Assembly: GCA_024803745.1 (NCBI GenBank)
Contig: JANJXV010000130.1
Coordinates: forward strand, 982,501 to 1,046,500
DNA: 64,000 bases
Reading direction: 5' to 3'
DNA from: Megascapheus bottae
Lineage: Eukaryota > Chordata > Mammalia > Rodentia > Geomyidae
Shown here: piece after piece, positions 33,571-44,159 of the stretch
Numbering within the stretch: the stretch's first letter is position 1
Layout: each line of letters opens with the position of its first letter
Made by a program: the position numbers and the translations under genes
The notes under the pieces: generated by a model
Databases searched by the model: none
Seen by the model: only the letters and a program-made list of their open reading frames with translations
What the model was told of the DNA's origin: nothing

Positions 33571-33830
33571 AAAACAAGAAGAAAACCCTGATAATCATTC
33601 CATATTTTCAAAAAATCTATCTTTGTGGCCTTCAAGTCCCTGAGGTCAGCCTTGTACAGAAAACAGCAGAGGAATGGGTAGCAAAAGACTGAAGGTTACC
33701 CCAAAACTACTTCCCAGGATGCTCTTTACAGGCAGGGGATGGCATTGCTTTTCAGTTGCCAAAGCACATTTCCAACATACCAGACACTGGTGAGTCACCT
33801 CATAGTTCCTGTGGTTTAGGCCCAGCTTAC

Positions 33831-34008
33831 CTGGTCTGCAGCTTGTGGACCCCGTGTCCAGACAGCCGCGTGACTGGAGAAGAGTCTGCTGCTGCAGAGA
33901 CATCATCCCCTTGATGGCTGGCTGATGGAGTTCACTTTGAGGCTGCATGACGAAGGGAAAGGCCAGAGACGTGAGGTACCCCCAACCCTTCAGCCACTCT
34001 TCTTCCAT
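33831..34008 (-). other. Candidate exon, minus strand (unproven)
   Basis: On the minus strand a TTGCATTTCTAG acceptor-like site precedes 34008 and a TGCAGACCAG/GTAAGC donor follows 33831. The 178-bp segment is open in one frame throughout, beginning with an ATG-GAA-GAA; the translation (starting MEEEWLKGWGYLTSLAF) matches no domain that I recognise. It begins in phase 0, compatible with the candidate exon at 35932-36195. It could equally be a non-coding exon, since all evidence is splice-site shape and open frame. Confidence 0.25.
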
Positions 34009-34259
34009 CTAGAAATGCAAGGGCGTTGTCATGTAAAAGGGCAGGGCTTACAGACTGCCTTGCAGCTGTGAAAAAAAAATCAACATGAGGGCGAAAGGCT
34101 TTGAAACCCAGCCATCAAACAGCAACTTCCCTGTTCCTGGAGATCTGTAGGAGAGCTCTTTCTTGGGGTGCACCTGTAGAACCTTCGAGTCTAATCTAAA
34201 ATACCCTGTCAAGAAGAAGCTGAGGAGCAAGCACAGCCCAGGTAGAAGAGAAGAAGCAT

Positions 34260-34560
34260 GCCGCCATCAGCGGGCTTCGCAGTGGATCAGAACTCTTTAA
34301 CCCTTGCACCTGGACTGGGACCAGGTGGGGTTGATTCTACCAAGACTCTGCTTGTAAACAACCCACACCTCTAGTTCCCCTGCCCTGGCCAATCAGATGA
34401 AAAAGCCATCACTCCTGGCCAATGGACAGACAGGTCTTTTGGTATGCTCTTGTCTCCAACCTTCAATAAAGCCATTGTTTTTCCTTTCAAAGAGCATGTG
34501 GGGCCTGTGACCTTCACATGGTCACGAATTCCATCCTTGCACCCTTCCGTTACTTGAAGC
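34260..34560 (+). mobile_element. LTR-like segment with promoter elements
   Basis: Two CCAAT-type boxes in one context (TGGCCAATCAG near 34387 and TGGCCAATGGA near 34416), a downstream polyadenylation signal AATAAA near 34465 and then a T-rich segment match the U3-R order of a gammaretrovirus-like (ERV1) LTR. A pyrimidine-rich stretch to about 34710 may be U5 or independent. No coding region is attached. Edges are uncertain. Confidence 0.35.
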
Positions 34561-34952
34561 TTCTCTCCCTCCCTCTCTCTTGTTCCTCTCTCTCGCCCCC
34601 GTCCTGTTCCCCCTCCATTTTTCTATTTCATTCTCTCTCTACTGAAGTTATCCTGTGTCGTCTCTCCCCTCTGTAGTAAATCTCTCTCTACTTCCTACTA
34701 TACTCTTTTAAGGACCCCTTGGTTGGCTACATAGGAGCTAGTTTTTGTTTGGAGAGTAAGCTTAAGGAATTATCTAATATTCTCCTGTGTGTGTTGTGTT
34801 GTGTGTTGAGACTTGAACTCAGGCTTGGGCACTGTCCCTAAGCTTTTTCCTTTTTTTTTTTTTGCTCAAGGCTAATGCTCTACCACTTGAGCCACAGATC
34901 TACTTTTGGCTTTTTTTTTCAGTAGTTAATTGGAAATAAGAGTGTCAGGTAC

Positions 34953-35360
34953 GGGGCCGGGAGTTTGGCCTACCGGTAGAGTGCTTGCCTAGCATGCATG
35001 AAGACCCAGGTTCGATTCCTCAGTAATACATACATAGAAAAAAGCTGGAAGTGGTGCTGTAACTCAAGTGGTAGAGCACTAGCCTTGAGAAAAAGACTAA
35101 GGATGGGCCAGGAGTTTGGCCTAGTGGTTAAAGTGCTTGCCTAGCATGCATGAAGACCCGGGTTCAGTTCCTCGGTACCACATGTAGAAAAAAGCCGAAG
35201 TGGTGCTGAGGCTCAAGTGGTAGAGCTCTAGCCTTGAGAAAGTCCAAGGACAGTGCTCAGGCCCTGAGCTCAAGCCCAGGACTGGCAAAAAAAAAAGAGA
35301 AAAAGACTAAGGACAGTGCTCAGGCCCTGAGTTCAAGCCCCATGACTGGCAAAAAAAAAA
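34953..35360 (+). mobile_element. IDL-Geo-type SINE, middle layer, itself interrupted
   Basis: Sequence is 34953-35104 followed by 35314-35360; the gap is another SINE. Starts GGGGCCGGGAGTTTGGCC; ends CCCCATGACTGGC plus A10. Target duplication GTGTCAGGTAC (34942-34952) and GTCTCAGGTAC (35361-35371), one mismatch. Confidence 0.9.
35105..35296 (+). mobile_element. IDL-Geo-type SINE, innermost and youngest layer
   Basis: GGGCCAGGAGTTTGGCCTAG to GAGCTCAAGCCCAGGACTGG plus an A10 tail. A perfect 17-bp target duplication, GAGAAAAAGACTAAGGA, lies at 35087-35103 and 35297-35313 within the middle-layer SINE. Confidence 0.93.
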
Positions 35361-35432
35361 GTCTCAGGTACTTCCTGCCCAGGATGGTTTTGAACCATAA
35401 GCTACCTGCTGAATTACAGAATGCATACCTGT

Positions 35433-35931
35433 CCAACGGGCCCGTTAGACTACCTTCTTTCTACATCAGAAAGAAATGTCCCACAAACATCCTTGGAATG
35501 GAAGTGATGGTTTCTGGGTCCATCTTGAGTCTTGGTACAGGACACCAGTAAAGAGAGGAAAATAGGAAAAGACTCTTGTTCCACATCACTGAACCTAAAT
35601 AGAGTTCATGCTGTAGGGACATTAAAATTCTTGTCCTTTTCTTTTCCCCCTCAAGCCTTTTATGACTTCTGATTTCCCATCTGAGCGAGATGATGAAGAA
35701 GAAGCCTCCTATAAAGACAAGAGCGGGCAGAGACAAAGCAAGCCCTGAAACTTCTGGGATACACATAAATGCCGGGTGCCTAAGGATGTTTAAATTTCAG
35801 ACAACCAACGATTCTTTTTTTTTTCTTTGAGGGCAAGTAGGATCTAAATATTGCATGAAACAGACTTCTTTTGGCAAAATGATTCACAGTCTATCTACAG
35901 TTCAGATCTAACCGGGTATCTTGCACCTTAC
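35433..35931. other. Unannotated unique sequence
   Basis: No gene recognised; a 101-codon minus frame at 35461-35766 lacks motifs. Confidence 0.4.
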
Positions 35932-36195
35932 CTGACATCTCTGCTCTTTTCCTCCATTCGCACCCAGCTGCCAGGTGTGCCAGGGTCTAGACAGCATCTC
36001 AGCTGATGCTGACTCGACTGCAGAGACCATGCCCCGAACCACAGGCCAGACCACGGTGGTTCCGTTGACACTGCGTCCTGACACGCAATCACCTTGGGTT
36101 GTCCATTTCTCAGTGTGTGAAGAGCAGGCATCGAGGGGAACCATCAACCAGCAATCCACCTCATAGACATTGTAGCCCTCCTCTTCCTGGGGACC
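35932..36195 (-). other. Candidate exon, minus strand (unproven)
   Basis: On the minus strand a TCACTGCTTTCTCCAG acceptor-like site precedes 36195 and AGATGTCAG/GTAAGG, a near-perfect donor, follows 35932. The 264-bp interval is exactly 88 codons and open throughout in the frame starting at the acceptor. The product contains YEVDCWLMVPLDACSSHTEK and is Cys/Trp-rich. I considered a decayed thrombospondin type-1 repeat but the cysteine spacing does not fit well. A non-coding exon is equally possible. Confidence 0.28.
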
Positions 36196-36196
36196 C

Positions 36197-38165
36197 TGGA
36201 GAAAGCAGTGATCTGAATGAGTTCTGAGCAGACTCCCACAGGGGACAGGGACCTGCTTGGATGGTAGAAGGCAACCCTAGGGTCCTTATGAGAATACTAA
36301 TGTCCTCAGACCCCTGCCAAATGAAATCACATGGTGGAGGGTGGGGGACAGGGGCTGGGTGTCTGGCTGGCCTCAACACCTGTGCGGAAATAGCAGCAAT
36401 TCTTCAGGACCTGGAATCCAACTGGAGAGTATGATGAGAGATTGCCTTCAGCAATATAGTGGATTCTAAGACACTGGACCAGCAGCGACATCTCCGGCTA
36501 CTTGATTCCCCAAGCATGGCCTTGCTTCCTCTGTTCCTCACCTTTAGATTTCTTTTCTGCCTAATGCCATCAGCCACCTTTTCTGTCGTCTCTTGTGCCA
36601 CAGAAACTCCGGCTGCTACACTTCTGCAGGGAAAGAATGAATTAAATTATATTACATTGGAGTTTTAGAGAACTTTTGTTTTGTCACAAGTCTAGCTTTG
36701 TTGGTTTTTTTTTGTTTGTGTGTGTGTGTTGTTGTTGTTTTTAAAATGAAGTCTAGAGAAACATTACCAACCCACATAAGTTTCTTGTTCTCCAGAGCTG
36801 ACGACACAGATAAGGAAGCCTAATGTTGATAATGATTGTTCTAGACAAAAGATAGCAGGGAGGATGGAGGGAGGGAGGAAGAGAGAGAGAGAGAGAAAGA
36901 GAGAGAGAATCATAATATTTTTAAAAAGTATGTCATGGGTTGCATTCATTTGGACACAAATAAGAAACCAGGCAGATACCAGGAGACCAGACTGAGTATT
37001 TTAAGTTTGTCATGCTTGAATAATGGATTATTGTGTGCAGGCTGATGATGGAATAATTCCACCAATCCCAACACTCTCCCCACCACCACCAGAAAAAAAA
37101 AATCATGCACTTTTCCCCTGCTGCCAAATACACAAAGAAAGCAGGACACCAGAATGAAATCTGTGCCGTAGGGAAGGAGTCCATTTCCTTCTCCTCTTGG
37201 GACTTCTCAGCAGGTAAATATTGATTACATTTTCCCAGTACCTCGAGCCATTATTTCTGATATGGCCACCTGCTCCCAGATATGAATTCCACATACCCAC
37301 CCTCTGCCCCTCCCCCAAGGTCTCCATAAGGATAGCACATCAACTGAGGAGAAAATTCTTTTTTTCTCCTGAAGAAGCTTGGCAAGAAAGACCTCTAATT
37401 AGGAGCATTTAATCCCTGTCTCTAATACTTGTTTCCTCAGAAAATGACAACACGTGTCCACCCCGCAGATCGTTCTTCACCTCACACCACACCTGACGTT
37501 TGACAAGACAGGGACACCAGGCGAGGCCCAGAAGGTAGGACCAGGCTGGAAGACAACAGTGTCAGAGGCCTGGCACTTTTTGGTTCTCAGATGAATTATT
37601 GATGTCGCCTCAGGGATTTGTGGAGCGGCAGCGGTGGCAGGGGTGAGGAGACGGCTGGTGGTTTGTCCTGGAATTGGCACAAGGGCTGGTAATTAAGCCT
37701 GCTGACACTTCCAGGGTACCAATACTACTGCCAGCTGGCTGTCAAGTGCCCACCGTCTGATCCTGCCATCCACAGGAATACATTGTGGGCAAGATTTATG
37801 CACGGCCGTCTGTGGACGTCTGTCTCCTGACACTAGCTCTGTGGTCATGAGGGGGTGGGAGTGTTGGCTGTGTATGGCCTCAGCGAACCCTCCAGCTGCT
37901 GAGTCTAAGTGCTAGCCCAGCTTCCAAGAGCATGTAGTAAAATTCCACTGCAGAAGGCAGGCCATGGAAGGAATGGTTCTGCTCTAGGTTGGGTTCCACT
38001 CAGCACCATAGAGCCAGCACCCTAGAATTACTCCACACCTGCAAGGCTGCATTTATCCACTAGCTCCATCTGCTGCTGGGTGACTTCCAGGGACGTTCAC
38101 TCTGGACGCTGCCAGCTCGTCCTTCACCCTGAGCATCTGCCTGCAGGACAGAAGAGCCCTCAAGA
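36197..38165. other. Unique sequence, possibly conserved non-coding
   Basis: Includes a (GA)n patch at 36863-36908. A well-formed acceptor (CTAATACTTGTTTCCTCAG, ending 37440) and a donor (AGAAG/GTAGGA at 37534) bracket 94 bp that has stops in all three frames, so at most a non-coding exon. 37600-38160 is moderately GC-rich without repeats. Confidence 0.4.
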
Positions 38166-38169
38166 AGAC

Positions 38170-38331
38170 AGCTGCCTAGTGGTAGAGTGCTTGCCTAGCA
38201 TGCATGAAGCCCTGGGTTTGATTCCACATACATAGAAAAGGCCAGAAATGGTGCTATGACTCAAGTGGTAGAGCATTAGCCTTGAGAAAGCTCAAGGACA
38301 ATGCCCAGGCCCAGGACTGGCCAAAAAAAAA
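38170..38331 (+). mobile_element. IDL-Geo-type SINE, 5'-shortened
   Basis: GCCTAGTGGTAGAGTGCTTG start (first about 15 bases missing), GGGTTTGATTCC, CACATACATAG, then GACTCAAGTGGTAGAGC and a right monomer lacking CTGAGTTCAAGC; A9 tail. Confidence 0.82.
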
Positions 38332-38344
38332 GAAAACTAAAAAA

Positions 38345-38610
38345 GGAACCAATAGCCAACACTAGGTGACTGTGATTAGTTAAGCATGCTCTATGCATCC
38401 ATCCAATGAAATACAACTCAGTCAAGAAGACTGAGTATATATGTGCAAGCATTGAAGAAAAGTTATTGATTTGAAAAAATAGATCACAAAGTTGTATATT
38501 CCATACTATGATTATGTCCAGTGGGGTTTCAAATATATTGAGGGGGATGCTATTCCTGTGTCATTTCATTTTCTCACCTCTAATTTTATAAAAGGTTCAA
38601 TTCTGGGGTT
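38345..38610 (+). mobile_element. Old L1M-type ORF2 3' end fragment
   Basis: CCATCCAATGAAATACAACT, GTCAAGAAGACTGAGTATAT, TTATTGATTTGAAAAAATAG and TCACAAAGTTGTATATTCCA parallel L1M sequence ('ccatacaatggaatactatgcag...', '...agtgaaaaaagcaaggtgcagaac...'). Strongly diverged. Confidence 0.45.
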
Positions 38611-38799
38611 TAAGAATCTCAATAACACAATGAATTCTCTTTTCAGTACCATGAATTACCTTTTCACTTGGATTGCAAGAAAGACACTCATATAACTGAG
38701 ATTGACCTCAGGAGAGCAGAGAGAAAGGGAGAATTGATGACTGGTTTTTCCTCCCCTGCCCTTGCCTATTTGTTTACTTTGTTATTTGTTTCTTTATTT

Positions 38800-39002
38800 A
38801 GAACCAGGGTTTAAACTCAGGGCCTTGGACTCACTTCACTTGCTTGTTTGACTGACACTCCAACTCAAGCTAAGCCTCCAGCCTGACTTCTTCCTGAATA
38901 TTTTGAAGATGGAGTCTCACGGGCTTTTTAGTCTGGATTGGGCTCATAACACAATCCTCTGAGTTCAGCCTCCTGAGTAAGCGCGAGCTGCCAGTAGCCA
39001 AC
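38800..39002 (-). mobile_element. Old composite SINE, degenerate
   Basis: TTTAAACTCAGGGCCTTGGA, TCAGCCTCCTGAGTAAGCGC and a TGGAGTCTCACGGGC middle are the reverse complement of the B1-headed class. Many changes. Confidence 0.55.
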
Positions 39003-39004
39003 TG

Positions 39005-40227
39005 GTTCTTTCTTTGCACTGTTTCTCCCCTCTGACCTTGGCTTTTTTTGTTTGGATGGACCCCTCCATCTTGCCACCCTCCACCACGCTCACCCCCAAT
39101 TCTGTGTAATTTCCAATTTCATTCAGAAAGGAAAGCCAGGATGTCAAACTTCAAACTAAGAGGTGCTCTATGTTTCACACTCATTGATAATCTTTCCCAG
39201 TGTACAGTTCATTTGAGGCACCCCAATTCCTTTCCTCTGGTCTGCTGTCAGCTCTTTTCTGAAGAGTTAACGCTCTTTTTGAAATAGAGTCAAAGATAGT
39301 TGGGCCCAAAAGAAGATAAGCATATGTTTGTGCAAGCTGGAAAATTGTCCTATATGGAACAGAGTCAAAATAAATCAATAAAAGCAGTTTCGGGCAGGCA
39401 CGACAAAGAAAAAAACTGTTAATTACTAGTATTACCATTGATAGCTATTCATTTGAGACTTTTGTTCAGTAAAGGCAATTGTTTGCTCCTGTTATATAAC
39501 CAAAATCAAGAGAATTTACAAAGAACGAGAGAGGGGGAAAAATCTTCTCAGCTGAAACTCAGACAAAAGCCTTGAAGGGAAAATGAGACAAGCGATATTT
39601 TCTGGGGATTTACTGAGACAAATCAGCTCAGAAAAGACACAAACCTGTTCGTTTCATCCCAACACCATCCATTCTCGTCTGGTTTTATTCCTTGCATATA
39701 AATTTCAAGTTTGAAAGGACCCAGATATAGAACCTTTTAAGATACTTCTCCACATTGAAAAGATTTCCTCCTTCTCAAAAGGGATTTTTGTTCTTAGCCG
39801 AATCCTTTGAAAAAAATTATATATATATATATATACATATATATAATTACACATACACATACACAGCCAAATCCTGAAAATCTCTATAGTCCCAAAGACC
39901 TGAGTTCAATATCTATTTCTACTCCAACAAGGCTCCATGACAGTTGACAGTTTGAACATCTCTGCTCCTGTGTAAAGTGAAGATAATACCCACCCACAGA
40001 ACCATGCCCATCTAATCCTGCTTGAGGCCCTCCAGCTCTCAGCGTCCAGTCAGAGACAGGAAGTGACTTGAGCATGTCAAACAGAACTATAATGTAGGGG
40101 AACTGTTACATAAATAATAAAAGACCTAAGTCCCGAACAGAACCATGAGGCAACTCCGTGTTGGTGAAATAGCTCTGCAAGTCTAGTTAGAGGTTGTAAA
40201 GATTCCATGGGAAAGCATAGCAATTCT
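39005..40227. other. Unannotated unique sequence
   Basis: A TA-rich patch lies at 39815-39862. No gene recognised. Confidence 0.45.
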
Positions 40228-40609
40228 TTTTTTTTTTTTGCATTTTTTTATTGTAATTAGTAAAAGGGTTACATGATATTTGCCAGATAGAAGGTGCATT
40301 AATTCACGTACATTGATACCCTTTCACATGTCTTGGTACCCATTTCCCTACCCCCCACCTGTCTTGGTTTTCCCCCCTTCCCTATCAAATAACCAAATAC
40401 AAATAAATTCAATATATCAGATAACAAAGTGAGATACTATAACAATATGAGATAACCAAGGGACAGCAAAGGAGATGAGAGACAACATAGTACATTAAGG
40501 ACAACAATTATTCGTTATATGGCTTTTGTTTCAATATCCTGGAGGTCCTTTCAATTAGCTTCATACTATATGGCCTTATGTATCAAGGTTTTGCTCTATT
40601 GCAAATCTC
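40228..40609 (-). mobile_element. L1 3' UTR, 5'-truncated insertion
   Basis: The T-run at 40228-40240 is the complement of poly(A). Minus-strand reading gives TAATTACAATAAAAAAATGC at the end, preceded by the 3' UTR phrase GACATGTGAAAGGGTATCAA. Target duplication AAAGCATAGCAATTCT (40212-40227) and AAAGCATAGTAATTCT (40610-40625), one mismatch. The 382-bp copy contains only 3' UTR sequence. Confidence 0.9.
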
Positions 40610-40633
40610 AAAGCATAGTAATTCTAAATAAAG

Positions 40634-40697
40634 ACTGGGGATGTCACTCCAGTAGAGTGTTTGCATAACAACTGCAGGGTCCTGAGTTCAAGCCCCA
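40634..40697 (+). mobile_element. ID-like monomer
   Basis: GACTGGGGATGTCACTCCAG, AGAGTGTTTGCATAACAACT and GTCCTGAGTTCAAGCCCC are a lone tRNA-like ID unit. Confidence 0.65.
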
Positions 40698-40714
40698 AAC
40701 TCAATTTTGAGTTC

Positions 40715-40818
40715 AATTTTGCTGGTTCTGGGGCTTGAACTCAGGGCCTGGGCTCTGTCCCTGAGCCTCTTTGTGCTCAAGGATAGTGCTCTACCACTTG
40801 AGCCACAGCACCACTCCC
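40715..40818 (-). mobile_element. Isolated Geo-type right monomer
   Basis: Plus-strand text GGGGCTTGAACTCAGGGCC, TGTGCTCAAGGATAGTGCTC and TACCACTTGAGCCACAGCAC is the complement of the right monomer; the left monomer is not present downstream. Confidence 0.7.
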
Positions 40819-40825
40819 TCGAGGG

Positions 40826-41204
40826 ATATTCTTATATAGTTTCAGCACCCAGAAGAGCCATAGAGCTTTTCCTTCTAGAAACCAGAAAGACAGTGGGGTC
40901 ATATTGGCCATCTTTGATCACATGACCTCCCTGGACCAATCCCATAGATGCAGAGAAATGGACTGGATTGGTATATCTATCTGCCTGTGGATCAGATTGA
41001 TCTCTATCCAAACCACCTGGACTAAAATAATAGTAATAATAACAACAGCAGCAACTATCACCATCATCAAAGTAGTATTAACCGAAAGGGAAGGAAAGAG
41101 ATCCTAAGAGGTAAACTAAGAGGTGTCAACCTTCACCAAGACAAAAAACAAGTAACTCTTTTTGATCATAATTTACTTGAATATTTAATATTTTACTACT
41201 TTTC
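40826..41204. other. Unannotated unique sequence
   Basis: AATAATAGTAATAATAACAAC run near 41026. No gene recognised. Confidence 0.4.
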
Positions 41205-41370
41205 AGAGAATAGTATCTCTAGTGCACAAATGAGAATAGCAAAGTTGCAAGAGTTTAAGGAAGTTACCCAAGGTCCCAGAGTTGGAAAATGGTTGTGCTT
41301 AGGCTTGAACCCACCACATGTCTCTACTATTAAAACTCATGTCTCTTCTTTTACACCATGCTGGTATCTT
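41205..41370 (+). repeat. MIR SINE fragment
   Basis: CACAAATGAGAATAGCAAAG, GTTACCCAAGGTCCCAGAGT and GGCTTGAACCCACCACATGT follow the MIR 3' half, ending with CTCTTCTTTTACACCATGCT. Confidence 0.72.
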
Positions 41371-41584
41371 ACTGAGTAGCAAGCATGGAGCATGAAATAA
41401 TCCAAAGTGATTGCTTGGGGGCCAGTGAATGTCTTAATCTTCACTGTTAAATACTAAAATCTGCATGTGCACGTGTGCTCATTTCCTGGTGTCATAAATT
41501 GAATATTCACTCCCTTCCATTTCCCATTAAAACATAGCATGAATTAAAGGGTTTCATTTTCATCACTCAAATAGAGACCTTAAG

Positions 41585-41838
41585 CCCCATGCTGGAGGCT
41601 TACCCCTGTAATCCTAGCTACTCAGGAAGCTGAGATATGAGGATCATGGTTCAAAGCCAGCCTGAGATATGAGGATCATGGTCTGGAAAGTCCATGAAGC
41701 TCTTATCTCCAATTAACCAACAAAAACCTGGAAGTGGAGCTGTGACTCAAGTGGTAGAATGCTAGCCTTCAACAATTTAAAAAAAAAAGCAGCTCAGGAA
41801 CAGTGCCCAGGCCCTGAGTTCAAGGCCCAGTACTGGCA
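41585..41838 (+). mobile_element. B1/Alu-headed composite SINE with internal duplication
   Basis: CCCCATGCTGGAGGCTTACC, CCTGTAATCCTAGCTACTCA left half; CTGAGATATGAGGATCATGG occurs at 41631 and again at about 41662, a short tandem duplication with spacer. Right half GAGCTGTGACTCAAGTGG, CCCTGAGTTCAAGGCCC. Confidence 0.85.
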
Positions 41839-41839
41839 C

Positions 41840-41851
41840 AAATAATAATAA

Positions 41852-41882
<31 letters not shown>
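41840..41882. repeat. (AAT)n microsatellite on a SINE tail
   Basis: About 13 AAT units directly after the SINE, evolved from the A-rich tail. Confidence 0.92.
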
Positions 41883-41996
41883 GTTTATCCTTTACCGATT
41901 GATGGATCTCACACATACTTAGAACTCCAACTACCTGGTCCTCAACCCAATGAAGTTACAGGGTTTGCTCTAAGAGTGTAAAACTTGAGTCATGGC

Positions 41997-42908
41997 ATCT
42001 CTGGTCATAAAAGAAATGCAAATCAAAACAACTTTAAGATTCCACCTCACTCCATTTAGAATGGCTAGGATCAAGAAATCTAATAATAACAGATGCTGGA
42101 GGGGAGGTGGACAGGAGGGATCACTACTACACTGTTGGTGGGAGTGCAAACTTGTTCAACCTCTATGGAAAGCAGTATGGCAGTTCCTCAAAAGACTAAA
42201 TATAGAGCTCCCCTATGACCCAGCAATTCCACTACTTGGCATTTACCAATCGTCCAGAAACAAGGACCTACTAAATCCACTAGCACAACAATGTTCATTG
42301 CAGCACTATTCACCATAGCAAAGATATGGAACCAACCCAGATGTCCCTCAGTTGATGAGTGGATCAACAAGATGTGGTATTTATACACAATGGAATTCTA
42401 TGGTGCTCTCAGAAAGAATGACATCACCCATTTGTAAGGAAATGGAAAGACTTAGAAAAAAATCATATTAAGTGAAGGAAGCCAGACTCAAAGGAACATA
42501 GGCTCAATGGTTTCCCTCATTTACAATAATCAGTAGAAACCTTGGGCTCTCCTAGGAGAGGTTCACAATAGAGCAAAACCTAGATACATAAGGCCATACA
42601 GTATGATGCTAAATGAAAGGATCTCTAGGATATAGAAACAGAAGCCATATAATGAGTGATTGTTGTCCTTTTGCTGTCCCTTTATCTCATATTGTTACAA
42701 TATTTCACCTTGTTATCTGATATATTTTATATACGCTTAATTGAAATAGGAGAGGGAAGGGGGAAAATCAAGATGTATGGGGAGAGGGGGAGGGAAATGG
42801 GAACCATGACATGAGAAAGGGTATCAATATTTATGAAGTAATGTACCTTCTATCTGATGAATATAATGTAACCCTTCTATTAATTACAATAAAAATATAT
42901 GAAAAAAA
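41997..42908 (+). mobile_element. L1 3' end (ORF2 C-terminus plus 3' UTR), 5'-truncated
   Basis: A 912-bp insertion flanked by a perfect 12-bp duplication TTGAGTCATGGC (41985-41996 and 42909-42920). The upstream part encodes the end of L1 ORF2 (reverse transcriptase protein): the frame at 41992-42318 contains [20 protein letters not shown] and LPYDPAIPLLGIY, hallmark motifs of that C-terminus. A frameshift and stops follow. The 3' UTR (about 42540 on) carries a purine patch and ends AATTACAATAAAAATATATG. It is a dead copy and is not autonomous. Confidence 0.95.
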
Positions 42909-42921
42909 TTGAGTCATGGCC

Positions 42922-44029
42922 AGGCTTCCTCCAGGTCCTTCAGAAGTGAAACTCCAGTTGTTCAGGTCTATCACCTTTCTTGAGTACATTTCCCCTCAGT
43001 CATTTACTGTGATCCGATACCCCAAGGACCCTTGTTCAGAAATGGCAGGGCGCTGTCACTGCCAACTGCAGGGAGAGCTCCTTCCTATAGCTGTTACAGG
43101 CCCCCTTGTCTCCTTCCTGCATCTGCACTTGGGACCACAAGAGGCAACGTGCACAATGGCAATCTCTTAATAGGATTATATCTTTTTCTGCACATCCCAT
43201 CTCTAGGGATTATTGTCATTTGTCTCCTGCAAATGACAATCCAGCTTCTCCGGGCTCCCTGGTTGCTGGGGGAGAAATGTTACCGCACAGCTTGTGTCGG
43301 ATGATGTTTTATAATCATAGCAGAAATCCAATATTAATAGAACTGTCTGGGTAAAAAGGTGCGTGCGCTGTTTGTGGAGCCACACGGGTATCCCTGATGT
43401 CTGGAAACACCCCTCCCCCGCGATTTCTTTACTCTGGCATTTCTCCTGTAGACATAAAATTTTAAATCAAGTTGGACCACAGGCACGTATGGGACTATTA
43501 TGAGGACATCCTGCTTACTCTCCCACAGTCCGACAGACACTTTGCACTGCCAACCCTTCATAATGCTCAATGGTGTTTACCATTTTTCCTAAGATACCCT
43601 TCTTTTTAATCCCTGCTTGTCCAAACACATCCTCCTCCGATTGCCTTCCGAGAGCACCTCACTCCGCAATGGTGTTTGACTTCCTGGTGGCAATGAGTCT
43701 CCAACTCCTTTGTGACCATTGCCTGTATTTTTCGCCTGAACCTCTTTTAACCGCTCACAATTATGGGGGCAGGGGGAGTCAAGGTCCTGGCCCTTGATCT
43801 AAACTTCATCCTAACTTAGAAAAGAATGGGGGCTGAGAAGGATGAAAATGTTCCCCTCTCTCTATTAGTCCCCTCAAACACCCCTCACCCCCAACCACCC
43901 AGCTGGGGGGACTATGACACTCCTCCCAAAAGAGTGGCCCACACAGCCACGGTTATAGCAAGAGCTCTTGAGAGTAGTAGTGGGGCTGGCCCACAGATCT
44001 CACACTAAGAGAATGGGGTTTGTTGTTCT
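42922..44029. other. Unannotated unique sequence
   Basis: Multiple overlapping short frames on both strands without motifs. No gene recognised. Confidence 0.4.
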
Positions 44030-44150
44030 GTTTCCCTGAAAAGAAAGAGAGGGTCAGAGAGGTTACTGGTTTGCCCAAGGTCACTGAAAGGGAAAACCAC
44101 CATTAGAAATCCTAGCTTGTCTAAACCCAGCAGCATCTCAGGGATATGAT
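44030..44150 (+). repeat. MIR SINE fragment
   Basis: GGGTCAGAGAGGTTACTGGT, TTGCCCAAGGTCACTGAAAG and AAATCCTAGCTTGTCTAAAC match the MIR 3' half. Confidence 0.62.
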
Positions 44151-44159
44151 TCGTACAGA

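Larger units (their letters stand above)
34800..35432 (-). mobile_element. B1/Alu-headed composite SINE interrupted by two nested SINEs
   Basis: The minus-strand element is split: its right monomer and junction lie at 34800-34952 (GAGACTTGAACTC, TACCACTTGAGCCACAG, TTAATTGGAAATAAGAGTGT), its left half resumes at 35361 (CTTCCTGCCCAGGATGGTTT, GAACCATAAG) and fades near 35432. The interruption is a plus-strand IDL-Geo element that itself contains another. Order of insertion: this copy first, then 34953-35360, then 35105-35296. Confidence 0.85.

Noticed and set aside
35932..36195. Decayed thrombospondin type-1 repeat
   Set aside because: CSSH and a preceding Trp hinted at it, but the conserved Cys-Gly-x-Gly and Arg-containing segments are missing, so no domain is called.
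37441..37534. 94-bp exon between a strong acceptor and a donor
   Set aside because: Stops in all three frames; kept only as a remark for a possible non-coding exon.
41992..42318. 108-codon frame with L1-like motifs
   Set aside because: Reported as part of the truncated L1 rather than as a gene; the frame shifts and stops soon after.
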